Source: Azophilus sp965220425
Lineage (GTDB): Bacteria > Pseudomonadota > Gammaproteobacteria > Pseudomonadales > Azotimanducaceae
Length of the DNA: 64,000 bases
Direction: 5' to 3'
Assembly: GCA_965220425.1 (NCBI GenBank)
Contig: OZ244830.1
Coordinates: forward strand, 5,239,494-5,303,493
Shown: positions 42,097 through 51,152 of the stretch, in pieces
Layout: each line of letters opens with the position of its first letter
Position numbering within the stretch: the first letter of the stretch is position 1
The notes under the pieces: generated by a model
Database searches by the model: none
What the model was told of the DNA's origin: nothing
The model's input: only the letters and a program-made list of their open reading frames with translations
Translations under genes and position numbers: made by a program

Positions 42097-43287
42097 ATGG
42101 CTACTTCCCGAATACTGATGGTCGACGACGAGGTGGACCTCGAGTTGCTGGTGCGTCAGCGGTTCCGCCGGCGTATCCGCAAGGGCGATTTCGAATTCCT
42201 CTTCGCCCACAACGGCCGGGAAGCGCTGCAGACCCTGGAGGAGAATCCCGACATCCGCCTCGTGCTCTCCGACATCAACATGCCGGAGATGGACGGGCTC
42301 ACCCTGTTGAGCCAGCTTGAAAGCGCCAATCCGGAGATCTGCGCCGTCATCATCTCCGCCTACGGCGACATGGCCAACATCCGTACCGCCATGAACCGGG
42401 GGGCTTTCGACTTCGTCACCAAGCCCATCGACTTCAACGACCTGCAGATCACCATCGAAAAGACGCTCAAGCACATCGAGATGATCCAGCAGGCTCTCGC
42501 ATCCCGCGATCGCCTCGTCTCGCTCAAGCAGGAACTTACGGTCGCCAAGAACGTGCAGATGTCGGTGCTGCCCGCGGTGCCGCCGCCGAGCGAATACTAC
42601 GACCTGTACGCGCAGATGACCCCCGCCCGGGAGATCGGCGGCGACTTTTACGACTATTTCAAGCTGGACGACCATCGCCTGGGCCTGGTGATTGCCGACG
42701 TCTCCGGCAAGGGCGTTCCGGCGGCGCTGTTCACGCTGGTGACCCGCGCGTTGTTGAAGTCCGCCGCCCGTAACCACGAATCGCCTGCCCGTTGCCTGAG
42801 CGAAGTCAACGAAATGCTCAGCCAGGAAAACGATGCGTGCATGTTCGTGACCCTGTTCTACGGTGTGCTCGACCTCCGTGACGGACAACTCCTGTACAGC
42901 AACGGGGGTCACAACCCCCCGCGCGTCGTTCGGAGCGCCGAGGGCAGCGTGGACGCCGTTCCACAGACCGGCAACCTGGCTCTCGGCATCGTTCCCGGCC
43001 ACGAATTCAACGAGACCGAAATCCGGCTCGACGTCGGCGATGCGCTGTTTTTCTATACCGACGGCATAACCGAGGCGTGCAATACGACCGACGATGAATT
43101 CGGCGAAGAACGCCTGGACAATCAATTGGGCACGAAACGCCATTCGGCAATGGGCGAGCTCGTGGACATCGTGGTGAAGGCCGTAGAGGCATTCGCCATC
43201 GGCATGGAGCAGTTCGACGATATGACCTGCCTGGCGCTGCGCTGGAACGCCGTCAAACCGGCGGACGCCGCGCCCGGAATGCACTGA
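42097..43287 (+). CDS. Response regulator with SpoIIE/RsbU-type PP2C phosphatase output
   Basis: This 396-residue protein has an N-terminal receiver domain with the acidic pair DD (10-11), the phosphoacceptor Asp59 in LVLSDINMPEMDG, and FDFVTKPI (106-112). A coiled linker (about 125-155) leads to a PP2C-type phosphatase with metal-binding motifs GGDFYDYF (182-189) and ADVSGKGVPA (201-210), and TDGITEA near the end. It would be phosphorylated by the histidine kinase two genes downstream and then dephosphorylate the STAS protein encoded just before it, linking a two-component input to a partner switch. Confidence 0.92.
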   Translation: MATSRILMVDDEVDLELLVRQRFRRRIRKGDFEFLFAHNGREALQTLEENPDIRLVLSDINMPEMDGLTLLSQLESANPEICAVIISAYGDMANIRTAMNRGAFDFVTKPIDFNDLQITIEKTLKHIEMIQQALASRDRLVSLKQELTVAKNVQMSVLPAVPPPSEYYDLYAQMTPAREIGGDFYDYFKLDDHRLGLVIADVSGKGVPAALFTLVTRALLKSAARNHESPARCLSEVNEMLSQENDACMFVTLFYGVLDLRDGQLLYSNGGHNPPRVVRSAEGSVDAVPQTGNLALGIVPGHEFNETEIRLDVGDALFFYTDGITEACNTTDDEFGEERLDNQLGTKRHSAMGELVDIVVKAVEAFAIGMEQFDDMTCLALRWNAVKPADAAPGMH

Positions 43288-44465
43288 TGCGCCGCTCGCT
43301 GCTCCCCGCGGCGGCGCTGCTCGCGCTGGCCGGGCTACCCGCGGCGAACGAAGACACCCTGCCTCCCACCGGATCCGGCCAGCCCGCGGATTACCTGTTC
43401 GGGCAATCCGCGGCGTTGAGCGGACCGGCGAGCGCCCTGGGCACGGGGATGCGCCTGGGACTGCTCGCCGCATTCGAGGAAGTCAATCGAGCCGGGGGCG
43501 TACACGGACGCCGGTTGTCGCTGACCACGCTCGACGATGCCTACGAACCCGAAGCCGCAATCGCCAATACCCGCGAACTGATCGAGAAACACGACGTGTT
43601 CGCGCTGGTGGGCGCCATCGGCACGCCCACCTCCAGGGCCGCCCAGCCCGTGACCAGCGATGCCGGCGTGCCCTACATCGCGCCCTTTACCGGCGCGGAA
43701 TTTCTGCGCGATGCGGGCGAACCGGAAAACGTGGTGAACGTGCGCGCCTCCTATTTCCAGGAAACCGCCGAAATCGTCGCGCGCCTGACCAGCGATCTCG
43801 GAATCACCCGCATCGGCATCTTCTACCAGGACGACTCCTACGGCCGGGCCGGCCTCGAGGGCGTGCGCCGGGGACTCGATGCCCACGGCCTGACGCTGGC
43901 CGCCGAGGTGGACTATCCGCGCAACACGGAGAGCGTCAAGGTGCCGCTGCTCGACCTGCGCCGCTTCGAGCCCGAGGCGGTCATCGTCATCGGCGCCTAC
44001 CAGCCGGCCGCCACCCTGATCCGGTGGGCCCGGCGGCTCAACTTCAACCCCTGTTTCGTCAACATCTCGTTCGTCGGCACCTCCGCGCTGGCAGAGGAAC
44101 TCGGCCCGGCCGGCGAAGGCGTCTACATTACGCAAGTGGTGCCGTTTCCGGGAGATGGCAGCGTTCCGGTCGTCGCCAGCTACCGGCAAGCGCTGTTTGC
44201 GATCGCGCCCGGGAGCGGGCCCGGCTTCGTCTCCCTGGAAGGATACCTGGCCGGCCGCCTGGTCGCGGAGGGATTGCGCCGGTCGGGTCCCCAGACCACC
44301 CCCGCCGCGTTTCTCGAGACGTTGCGGCAGACGCCCACCATCGACCTCGGCGGTTTCGAACTCGGCTACGGCCCGACCGACAACCAGGGCTCCGACCGTG
44401 TCTTTCTGACTGTCATCGACCGCAACGGCGAGGTCAGGCCGGTGCTGAAGATGGCGAAGCGATGA
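43287..44465 (+). CDS. Periplasmic solute-binding protein, branched-chain amino-acid/amide type
   Basis: This 392-residue protein has a signal peptide (1-19) and the periplasmic-binding-protein fold of the LivJ/AmiC class, with FGQSAALSGPASALGTGMR at the first ligand-binding strand and ARVHGRR-like GGVHGRRLSL shortly after. No ABC permease or ATPase genes lie nearby; instead it is encoded between the phosphatase (one-base overlap) and the histidine kinase (four-base overlap). A sensory role, presenting a ligand to the kinase's periplasmic domain, is therefore more likely than transport. The ligand could be an amino acid, amide or similar small molecule. Confidence 0.85.
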   Translation: MRRSLLPAAALLALAGLPAANEDTLPPTGSGQPADYLFGQSAALSGPASALGTGMRLGLLAAFEEVNRAGGVHGRRLSLTTLDDAYEPEAAIANTRELIEKHDVFALVGAIGTPTSRAAQPVTSDAGVPYIAPFTGAEFLRDAGEPENVVNVRASYFQETAEIVARLTSDLGITRIGIFYQDDSYGRAGLEGVRRGLDAHGLTLAAEVDYPRNTESVKVPLLDLRRFEPEAVIVIGAYQPAATLIRWARRLNFNPCFVNISFVGTSALAEELGPAGEGVYITQVVPFPGDGSVPVVASYRQALFAIAPGSGPGFVSLEGYLAGRLVAEGLRRSGPQTTPAAFLETLRQTPTIDLGGFELGYGPTDNQGSDRVFLTVIDRNGEVRPVLKMAKR

Positions 44466-46666
44466 ACGACGCGCTGGAAAACCGTCCGGCCTCCGGTTCC
44501 GGCGCTGTCCCCGCTCCCGACGCGAAGGAGGTGCGGGAGCTGAAAAGACGGGTCGGCATCGGCCCGCAGATCTACCTGGGGCTGTTCGGCAGCGTGGCGC
44601 TCGTGAGTATCGCCAGTTTCGTTGCCTACTACTTCCTGGACGAGATCGTCGACTACCAGTCCCGCCTGGCCGTGCAGAGCATTCCCAATCTGAGCCGGGC
44701 AGTGGAAGTGGCCCGCCAGAGCGCCACCCTGGTGAACGGCGCCGTGCGCATGGTGTCGGCGACCTCCCTGGACGAGCACGAGGCGGTTTCCGGACAAGTA
44801 CTCTGGGAGCGGGAAGAACTGCTGGGCGTCGTGGAAGAACTGAGTGCCGGCACCGCCCTCGACAGCCAGGTGCAGGCCCTGGAGTCGCGTCTGCGGAGTT
44901 TCGGGGCCCTGCTTGAAGAGGTGTACCAGTCATCCGGGCGGCGCCTGGAGATCGAGCGCTCCCTGGAGCAATTGTCCGAGGAACTCGGCGAGGTCAACCG
45001 GCGTATCGAGCGCGCCGTCGTTGCGGCCATCGACGACCAGGGATTCTTCCTGGTAGAGGGCATGCGCAACCTCGACGATGCGGCGCAACCCCTGTCGCAA
45101 CGCGACTGGAGCGGCGAACTCGCCCACTACCGGGATCTGATCGAGGTGAGCCAGCAGGCCAACCTGGCCGGACTGCACATGAGCGAGACACTATTGCTCA
45201 CCGACCGCGACCTGCTCGGACCCCTGGAAGAGCGTTTCCAGAGCGCCGGGTACAACCTGCGGCGGGTGGTCGGACGGCTGGAGATGCATATGCCCATCGA
45301 GGGGCTGACCCGGGACACGGTGCGCCTGGTGGAAATCGGCGAGTCGCCCCAGGGCGTCTTCGCGCTCCGCCGGGAAACCCTCGACCGGTTGCGCCAGGAG
45401 CGCGAAGCCCTGGCCGCGGGCCGCGACGCATCGGCGGAGTTGCTGAACGACATGGAACGGCTGGTCGAAGAGGTAAACGCCGACGCCGTCACCGTCAACG
45501 CCCAGTCCCAATCCGCCGCGGCCACCGGCATTCTGGTGCTGGTGTTGCTGACCATGTTGAGCGTCGCCGGCGCCGTGCTCATCGGCTGGCTGTTCGTCGG
45601 CCGCTACCTGGTGCGGCGCCTGGTCGGCCTGGCCGGCTCCATGCGCGACATGGCCGGCGGCGACCTGGAAGCCCCGGTCACCGTGTCCGGCAACGACGAG
45701 GTCACGGACATGGCGAACGCCCTGGAAGTCTTCCGGCGTTACGCCCTGGAGGTGCAGCGGCTGAACCTGGTCGAGAAGCTGGCGCAGGAACTCGACGGCA
45801 AGAACAAGGACCTGGAGCACGCCCTGGAGCGGTTGCACCGTGCCCAGGAGCAGATCGTTGCGGAAGAAAAGCTGGCGTCTCTCGGCCAGTTGGCCGCCGG
45901 GGTTGCCCACGAAATCAAGAACCCGCTGAACTTCGTCAACAACTTCACCGAAGTGTCCGTCGAACTCATCGACGAGATCGGCGAGATCCTCGAGGAATCC
46001 GGGGATCGGGACGCCGAAACGATCGAGGAGATCAACGGGATTCTCGGCGACCTCCGGGTCAACCTGGGCAAGGTCCAGGAACACAGCAGCCGCGCCGACG
46101 GCATCGTGCACAGCATGCTGGAGCACTCCCGGGCCGAGGCGGGCGACTGGCGGGAGACCGATCTGAATGCGCTGCTCAAGCAGTACCGGGACCTCGCCTA
46201 TCACGCCATGCGCGCCGAGAACACGGACTTCAACCTGAAGATGCAGGAAAACCTCGACGGGAGCATCGGCATGCTCGAAGTCGTCCCCCAGGACTTGAGC
46301 CGCGCTTTCCTGAACATCCTGACGAATGCCTGCCAGGCGATCGACGAGAAGCGCCAGTCGCTCGACGGCGATTACGAACCCGAACTGGAGATCGGCAGCC
46401 GCCGCCTTGACGACGGCTGCGAGTTCTGGGTGCGGGACAACGGCCCCGGCATCCCGGAAGACCTCAAGCAACGCATGTTCGAACCCTTCGTGACGACCAA
46501 GGATACGGGCAAGGGCACCGGGCTCGGGCTGTCATTGACCGCGGACATCGTTACCCGGCACGGCGGTTCGATCGATGTCAAATCCAGGTTGGGCGAATTC
46601 GCGAAGATCTGCATACGGCTGCCGCTGAACCCGGCGGAGCTCCGGGACATCGAAACGGACGACTGA
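44462..46666 (+). CDS. Membrane histidine kinase with large periplasmic sensor
   Basis: This 734-residue protein has transmembrane segment 1 at about 36-60, a mainly helical periplasmic domain of about 290 residues, transmembrane segment 2 at 354-380, a HAMP domain (381-434), a coiled coil, and a histidine-kinase core: GVAHEIKNPLNFVNNF with His483, N box NILTNACQAIDE, G1 VRDNGPGIPED and G2 DTGKGTGLGLS. The size and helical character of the sensor recall TorS-like kinases that work with periplasmic binding proteins. The ATG at 44462 overlaps the binding-protein stop (ATGA). It likely phosphorylates the receiver-PP2C protein encoded at 42097-43287. Confidence 0.92.
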   Translation: MNDALENRPASGSGAVPAPDAKEVRELKRRVGIGPQIYLGLFGSVALVSIASFVAYYFLDEIVDYQSRLAVQSIPNLSRAVEVARQSATLVNGAVRMVSATSLDEHEAVSGQVLWEREELLGVVEELSAGTALDSQVQALESRLRSFGALLEEVYQSSGRRLEIERSLEQLSEELGEVNRRIERAVVAAIDDQGFFLVEGMRNLDDAAQPLSQRDWSGELAHYRDLIEVSQQANLAGLHMSETLLLTDRDLLGPLEERFQSAGYNLRRVVGRLEMHMPIEGLTRDTVRLVEIGESPQGVFALRRETLDRLRQEREALAAGRDASAELLNDMERLVEEVNADAVTVNAQSQSAAATGILVLVLLTMLSVAGAVLIGWLFVGRYLVRRLVGLAGSMRDMAGGDLEAPVTVSGNDEVTDMANALEVFRRYALEVQRLNLVEKLAQELDGKNKDLEHALERLHRAQEQIVAEEKLASLGQLAAGVAHEIKNPLNFVNNFTEVSVELIDEIGEILEESGDRDAETIEEINGILGDLRVNLGKVQEHSSRADGIVHSMLEHSRAEAGDWRETDLNALLKQYRDLAYHAMRAENTDFNLKMQENLDGSIGMLEVVPQDLSRAFLNILTNACQAIDEKRQSLDGDYEPELEIGSRRLDDGCEFWVRDNGPGIPEDLKQRMFEPFVTTKDTGKGTGLGLSLTADIVTRHGGSIDVKSRLGEFAKICIRLPLNPAELRDIETDD

Positions 46667-46667
46667 C

Positions 46668-46966
46668 CCTGGCCTGCATATTGCGCCAAGCCGCTTGTCG
46701 AGTTGAAGAATGCCTTTTGATGTCTCTCACCTTTATTGCACTTTTCGGCTTTCTGTAGCGTTACAAACCGCGCTGGCCGCGCCCTCGCCGGGCTTTTGCC
46801 CGTATGCGCGCACATGCTCCCTACACCATGGGCGTGGCTATGCTTTAAGCTCGCGAGCACGCGCATGGAGCCCTCAGCCGGGGAGCGCGAGGGGCTTGCC
46901 TCTCGCATGTGGACCAGAAAATCCTGCGCGATCATCGCGGCCCTCGGTGCAATATGCGGGCTGGCC
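46668..46966. repeat. MITE-like dispersed repeat, copy B, with nested repeat unit
   Basis: This copy matches 25886-26126 over most of its length (CAAACCGCGCTGGCCGCGCC, the GGCGTGGCTATGCTTT block, and GGTGCAATATGCGGGC at the right end). Its ends, CCTGCATATTGCGCCAAGCC and the inverse of GGTGCAATATGCGGG, are inverted repeats. A 33-bp unit at 46867-46899, identical to the halogenase repeat, lies inside. It separates the kinase from the ammonium transporter; the rest of the gap to 47071 shows no other gene. Confidence 0.78.
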
Positions 46967-47071
46967 CTCGTCGCGCTGACCACGCCTCGCCGTATCGAGC
47001 GGTATCGCTTCCTGTGGAGTCCGATTCGGTTGTATTATTTTTGTTCTTTCGAGACCCGGATGAGAGGGACC

Positions 47072-48460
47072 ATGAAGGGAAATCGACCGGGGATTTTCGG
47101 CCGAACGGCATCCAAGCGGCTGCTGGCGGCGGCCGTTCTGCTTGCCGCCCCCGCCGTAGCGGCGGCCGGCGTGGAGGACGAGACGCAGTTCGTCTTCAAC
47201 ACGTTCTCGTTCCTGATCTGGGGCGCGCTGGTGATGTGGATGTGCGCCGGCTTCACGATGCTCGAATCCGGTTCCGTGCGCACCAAGAACGCCTCGGTCA
47301 TCTGCCTGAAGAACATCGGCCTGTACTCCATCGCCGGCCTGATGTATTTCTTCATCGGTTACAACCTGATGTATGTGGATGTAAGCGGCTGGATCGGCTC
47401 GTTCGACTTCTTCTACGGACCGTCCGCCGACGAAGTGGCGTTGCTGTCCGGTGACGAGGGCGCCCGGGCCGCGGTCGTGGAGAACGGCTATTCCACCATG
47501 TCGGACTGGTTCTTCCAGATGGTGTTCGTGGCGACCACCGCATCCATTATTTCCGGCACCCTGGCGGAACGGGTACGGCTCTGGTCGTTCTTCCTGTTCA
47601 CGGTACTGCTCACCGGTTTCATCTACCCCCTGGTCGGCGCCTGGACCTGGGGCGGCGGCTGGCTCAGCGAGATGGGCTTCCAGGATTTTGCCGGTTCCAC
47701 CATCGTTCACTCCACGGGTGGCTGGGCGGCCCTGGCCGGCGCCCTGATCGTGGGACCCAGGCTCGGCAAGTTTCGCCCCGACGGCAGCGCCAGGCCCACG
47801 GTGCCCTCCAACATTCCCATCGTGACGCTGGGCGTCTTCATCCTGTGGCTCGGCTGGTTCGGTTTCAACGGCGGCTCGCAACTTGCGCTCGGCGGAGCGG
47901 TCGACGCGGTGGCGATGAGCAACGTGCTGGTCAATACCAACCTGGCCGCGGCCGCGGGTGTCATGGCGGCCATCAGCGTCTCACGGCCAATTCTGGGCCG
48001 CGTCGACCTGCTGGCGGGCCTGAACGGCGCCATCGCCGGCCTGGTTTCGATCACGGCGGCTCCCGACATCCTGGACCATCGCTGGGCGGTCGCGATCGGC
48101 GCGGTCGGCGGGGTTCTCTGCACCGCCGGTATCCGGTTCCTCGAGGAAATAAAGGTGGACGACGTGGTCGGCGCGGTTCCGGCCCACCTGTTCGCCGGCG
48201 TCTGGGGAACCCTCGCCGTGTGCATTGCCGGCGGCGGCGACTTCCTCGTGCAACTCATCGGGGTCCTGGCGGTGGGCGCGTTCGTGTTCGGCGTCTCGCT
48301 GACAGTGTGGTTCGCGATCGAGAAGACCATCGGCGTGCGCGTATCGCGTTCGGTGGAGGAACTCGGGCAGGACTCGGCGGAACTGGGAATCGAAGCCTAC
48401 CCCGAGTTCGTGCTCATGCCGGACCCGGATATCGCGGCGGAACTGCGGCAGGAAGGCTGA
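47072..48460 (+). CDS. amt: Ammonium transporter (Amt family)
   Basis: This 462-residue inner-membrane protein has a cleavable-type N-terminal hydrophobic segment followed by about eleven transmembrane helices of the Amt/Mep/Rh family. Conserved regions include NTFSFLIWGALVMWMCAGFT at the first helix, DFAGSTIVHSTGGWAALAGA with the first pore histidine, and VPAHLFAGVWGTLAV with the second. It conducts ammonium or ammonia inward for nitrogen supply. The ATG at 47072 has GAGAGG four bases upstream; an open frame continues upstream through the MITE-like repeat but is not conserved. No P-II regulator gene is adjacent, which is unusual for amt. Confidence 0.93.
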   Translation: MKGNRPGIFGRTASKRLLAAAVLLAAPAVAAAGVEDETQFVFNTFSFLIWGALVMWMCAGFTMLESGSVRTKNASVICLKNIGLYSIAGLMYFFIGYNLMYVDVSGWIGSFDFFYGPSADEVALLSGDEGARAAVVENGYSTMSDWFFQMVFVATTASIISGTLAERVRLWSFFLFTVLLTGFIYPLVGAWTWGGGWLSEMGFQDFAGSTIVHSTGGWAALAGALIVGPRLGKFRPDGSARPTVPSNIPIVTLGVFILWLGWFGFNGGSQLALGGAVDAVAMSNVLVNTNLAAAAGVMAAISVSRPILGRVDLLAGLNGAIAGLVSITAAPDILDHRWAVAIGAVGGVLCTAGIRFLEEIKVDDVVGAVPAHLFAGVWGTLAVCIAGGGDFLVQLIGVLAVGAFVFGVSLTVWFAIEKTIGVRVSRSVEELGQDSAELGIEAYPEFVLMPDPDIAAELRQEG

Positions 48461-48652
48461 AATCGCGGCCATCGCCGGGAACCGCGGCGGAAGGATTCGA
48501 AGGCCGAACAGGGCGACATCACGCTGGGGAGCGGCTGAAGCCACCTCGCGTGACTTTCCCGCAGTGGCAGCGGCCGCGGCCCGCACGTCGTGACCAATGG
48601 CGGCGGGATAGCTGGAAACGGGCTCCGGAGACGACCGCTGCGGCGCCGGGTT

Positions 48653-50893
48653 TCAGCCGCGCCGTTCTGCCTCGACCCGGTCGACGCGCTGGAAACCCCT
48701 CGGCAGCTTGAGGCCTCGGCGGGCGCGCTCGCCCGCGTAGTGCTCCAGGTCCCTGGGCTTCAGCCTCAGGTAGCGTTGCCCGGCGTAGACCTTCAGTGCA
48801 TCGCGTCGCCCGAGTACGGCGGCACCCACGAGACGGTCTTCTCCGGCCTTGAATAGGGGCGCCGGAATGTTGATGAGCTTCACGCCCTTGCCGCGCGCCA
48901 GTTCCGGCAGGTCGGCCAGGGGAAACACCAGCAGGCGTCCCTGGCTCGTCACCGCCGCGACCTGCTGGCCTTCGCCTGAGCCAAGCTGCCCCGGAGGCAG
49001 CGCCGAGCCTCCCGCGGGCACGGTCAGGCACGCCTTGCCCGCCTTGTTCTTGGTAACCATGTCGCTCAACCCGCCGACAAAGCCGTAGCCCGCGGAGGAG
49101 CCGAGCAACACCCGCGTAGCCGCGCTTCCCATGCTCGCCCCGACGAAACGCGCTCCTTCCGGCGGTTTGAGCCGTCCGGTCAGCGGTTCGCCCTGGCCGC
49201 GCGCGGAAGGCAGGCTCGCCGCCGGGATGTTGTAGGAGCGCCCGGTCGAGTCGAGGAAGACGAGCAATTCATTGGTGCGGCCGCGTACCGCGTACCCGTA
49301 GTTGTCGCCCGTCTTGTAGCTGAGTTCGGCCGGGTCGAGTTCGTGCCCCTTGGCCGCGCGTACCCAGCCCTTCTCCGACAGCACAACGGTAATGGGGTCG
49401 TTGGAAATGAGGTCTTCCTCGCTGTACGCCGCGGCCTCCTTCACGCGGGCGAGCGGCGAACGGCGGACGTCCCCATAAGTTTCCGCATCGTCGAGCAGTT
49501 CCTTCTTGATCAGCGTTTTGAGCCTCGCCGGGGACTTCAGGACTTTCTCGCACTCATCCTTCTCCGTCTCGAGCCCGTTCTTCTCGTCGACGAGTTTTAC
49601 CTCCTCGAGCCGCGCCAACTGCCGAAGGCGGATGTCGAGAATGCCGCTCGCCTGAATTTCCGAGAGCGCGAAGCGCCGCATCAACTCCTCTTTTGGCTTG
49701 TCTGCCGCGCGCACGATGCGGATCACTTCGTCGAGATTGAGATAGGCGACCAGCAGGCCCTCGAGCACGTGCAGGCGCTCGTTGATCTTCTCGAGCCGGT
49801 GGCTGACGCGCCGGGTGGCCACCTGCCGCCGGTAGTCGAGCCACTCCTTCAGGATGCCGACGAGGCTCTTCACCCGCGGCTTCTGATCGAGGCCGATGAT
49901 GTTCAGGTTGACCCGATAGCTGCGCTCGAGGTCGGTGGACGCGAACAGGTGGCTCATCAGGCGGTCGCAGTCGACCCGGTTCGAGCGGGGCACCAGCACC
50001 AGGCGGGTGGGGTTACGGTGATCGGACTCATCTCGAATATCCGTGAGCATCGGCAGCTTCTTCGCCTGCATCTGCTGCGCGATCTGTTCCAGCACCTTGG
50101 CCGGCGAGACCAGGTAGGGCAGCGCCGTGACGACAATAGACCCATTCTCCCGGGTATAGACGGCCCGCGCCTTGATGCTGCCCTTACCCGTGGCATAGAC
50201 CTCGCGAATGTCGTCCGGTGGCGTCACGATCAGGGCATCCGAGGGAAAATCCGGCCCCTTGATGTGCGTCATGATGTCTTCGAGGGATGCGGCCGGACGG
50301 TCCAGCAGGTGGATGCAGGCGCTGACCGCCTCGTTCATGTTGTGCGGCGGAATGTCTGTCGCCATGCCCACGGCAATGCCGGTGCCGCCGTTCAGCAGCA
50401 GCATGGGCACCCGGGCCGGCAGCAGCACGGGTTCGTCGATGGAGCCGTCGAAGTTGGCGGCAAAGTCGACGGTGCCCTGCCGCGTTTCCGCCAGCAGCAG
50501 CGCTGCATATTTCGACAGGCGCGCTTCGGTGTAGCGCATGGCGGCGAATGACTTGGGGTCGTCGGGCGCGCCCCAGTTGCCCTGGCCTTCCACCAGCGGA
50601 TAGCGGAACGAGAACGGCTGTGCCATGAGCACCATGGCTTCGTAACAGGCGCTGTCGCCATGGGGGTGGAACTTGCCCAGCACATCACCCACGGTGCGCG
50701 CCGACTTGGCGAACTTGGCGTTGTTGTTGAGCCCGAGTTCGCCCATGGCGTAGACGATGCGCCGCTGTACCGGCTTCAGCCCGTCCGCGATGTGCGGCAG
50801 GGCCCGGTCGTTGATCACGTACATGGAGTAATCCAGGTACGCCCGCTCCGAGTAGGTTCGAAGCGGTATGGTTTCAATATCGGTGATTTCCAT
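48653..50893 (-). CDS. parC: DNA topoisomerase IV subunit A
   Basis: This 746-residue protein is ParC, the breakage-reunion subunit of topoisomerase IV, which decatenates chromosomes after replication. The catalytic tyrosine is in AAMRYTEARLSK (Tyr121), and the quinolone-determining region reads HGDSACYEAM, with Ser81 and Glu85 in the susceptible form. A C-terminal beta-pinwheel domain occupies the last third. I choose ATG at 50893 because AAGG lies about 7 bases upstream and numbering then agrees with E. coli; GTG at 50902 is possible. It is downstream of parE on the same strand, separated by an element with 31-bp inverted ends. Confidence 0.96.
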   Translation of the reverse strand: MEITDIETIPLRTYSERAYLDYSMYVINDRALPHIADGLKPVQRRIVYAMGELGLNNNAKFAKSARTVGDVLGKFHPHGDSACYEAMVLMAQPFSFRYPLVEGQGNWGAPDDPKSFAAMRYTEARLSKYAALLLAETRQGTVDFAANFDGSIDEPVLLPARVPMLLLNGGTGIAVGMATDIPPHNMNEAVSACIHLLDRPAASLEDIMTHIKGPDFPSDALIVTPPDDIREVYATGKGSIKARAVYTRENGSIVVTALPYLVSPAKVLEQIAQQMQAKKLPMLTDIRDESDHRNPTRLVLVPRSNRVDCDRLMSHLFASTDLERSYRVNLNIIGLDQKPRVKSLVGILKEWLDYRRQVATRRVSHRLEKINERLHVLEGLLVAYLNLDEVIRIVRAADKPKEELMRRFALSEIQASGILDIRLRQLARLEEVKLVDEKNGLETEKDECEKVLKSPARLKTLIKKELLDDAETYGDVRRSPLARVKEAAAYSEEDLISNDPITVVLSEKGWVRAAKGHELDPAELSYKTGDNYGYAVRGRTNELLVFLDSTGRSYNIPAASLPSARGQGEPLTGRLKPPEGARFVGASMGSAATRVLLGSSAGYGFVGGLSDMVTKNKAGKACLTVPAGGSALPPGQLGSGEGQQVAAVTSQGRLLVFPLADLPELARGKGVKLINIPAPLFKAGEDRLVGAAVLGRRDALKVYAGQRYLRLKPRDLEHYAGERARRGLKLPRGFQRVDRVEAERRG

Positions 50894-50953
50894 TTCGCTC
50901 ACCTTTCATGGAACAAATTGTGAGGCGCCGAACCGGTCGATCGCTCCGGCGCC

Positions 50954-51067
50954 GAGTGGGCATGCCGTGCTTGCCTTCCGGCACGCCGGGCGGACTTGCC
51001 TTTCTTATGCGATGGGCGCAAGCACGAGCCTTAAAGGTGCCGGAAGGCAAGCACGGCATGCCCACTC
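50954..51067. repeat. Element with perfect 31-bp inverted ends between parE and parC
   Basis: Bases 50954-50984 (GAGTGGGCATGCCGTGCTTG...) and 51037-51067 are perfect inverted repeats of 31 bp enclosing 52 bases. A related, diverged element is at 63566-63677. It could be a MITE or large REP-like palindrome, and the transcript across parE-parC would fold into a long hairpin. Confidence 0.85.
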
Positions 51068-51152
51068 TAGTTCAGTTTGCCCGGCCGCATGGGCGCGGGC
51101 ATGAGCTGTTGACCGGGCTGGGCGAAACACCAGCGCAAAGCGTTGTCCGGGA

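Noticed and set aside
46736..47071. A 112-residue N-terminal extension of the ammonium transporter
   Set aside because: The frame is open only because it crosses the MITE-like repeat; the ribosome site and signal-like segment support a start at 47072.
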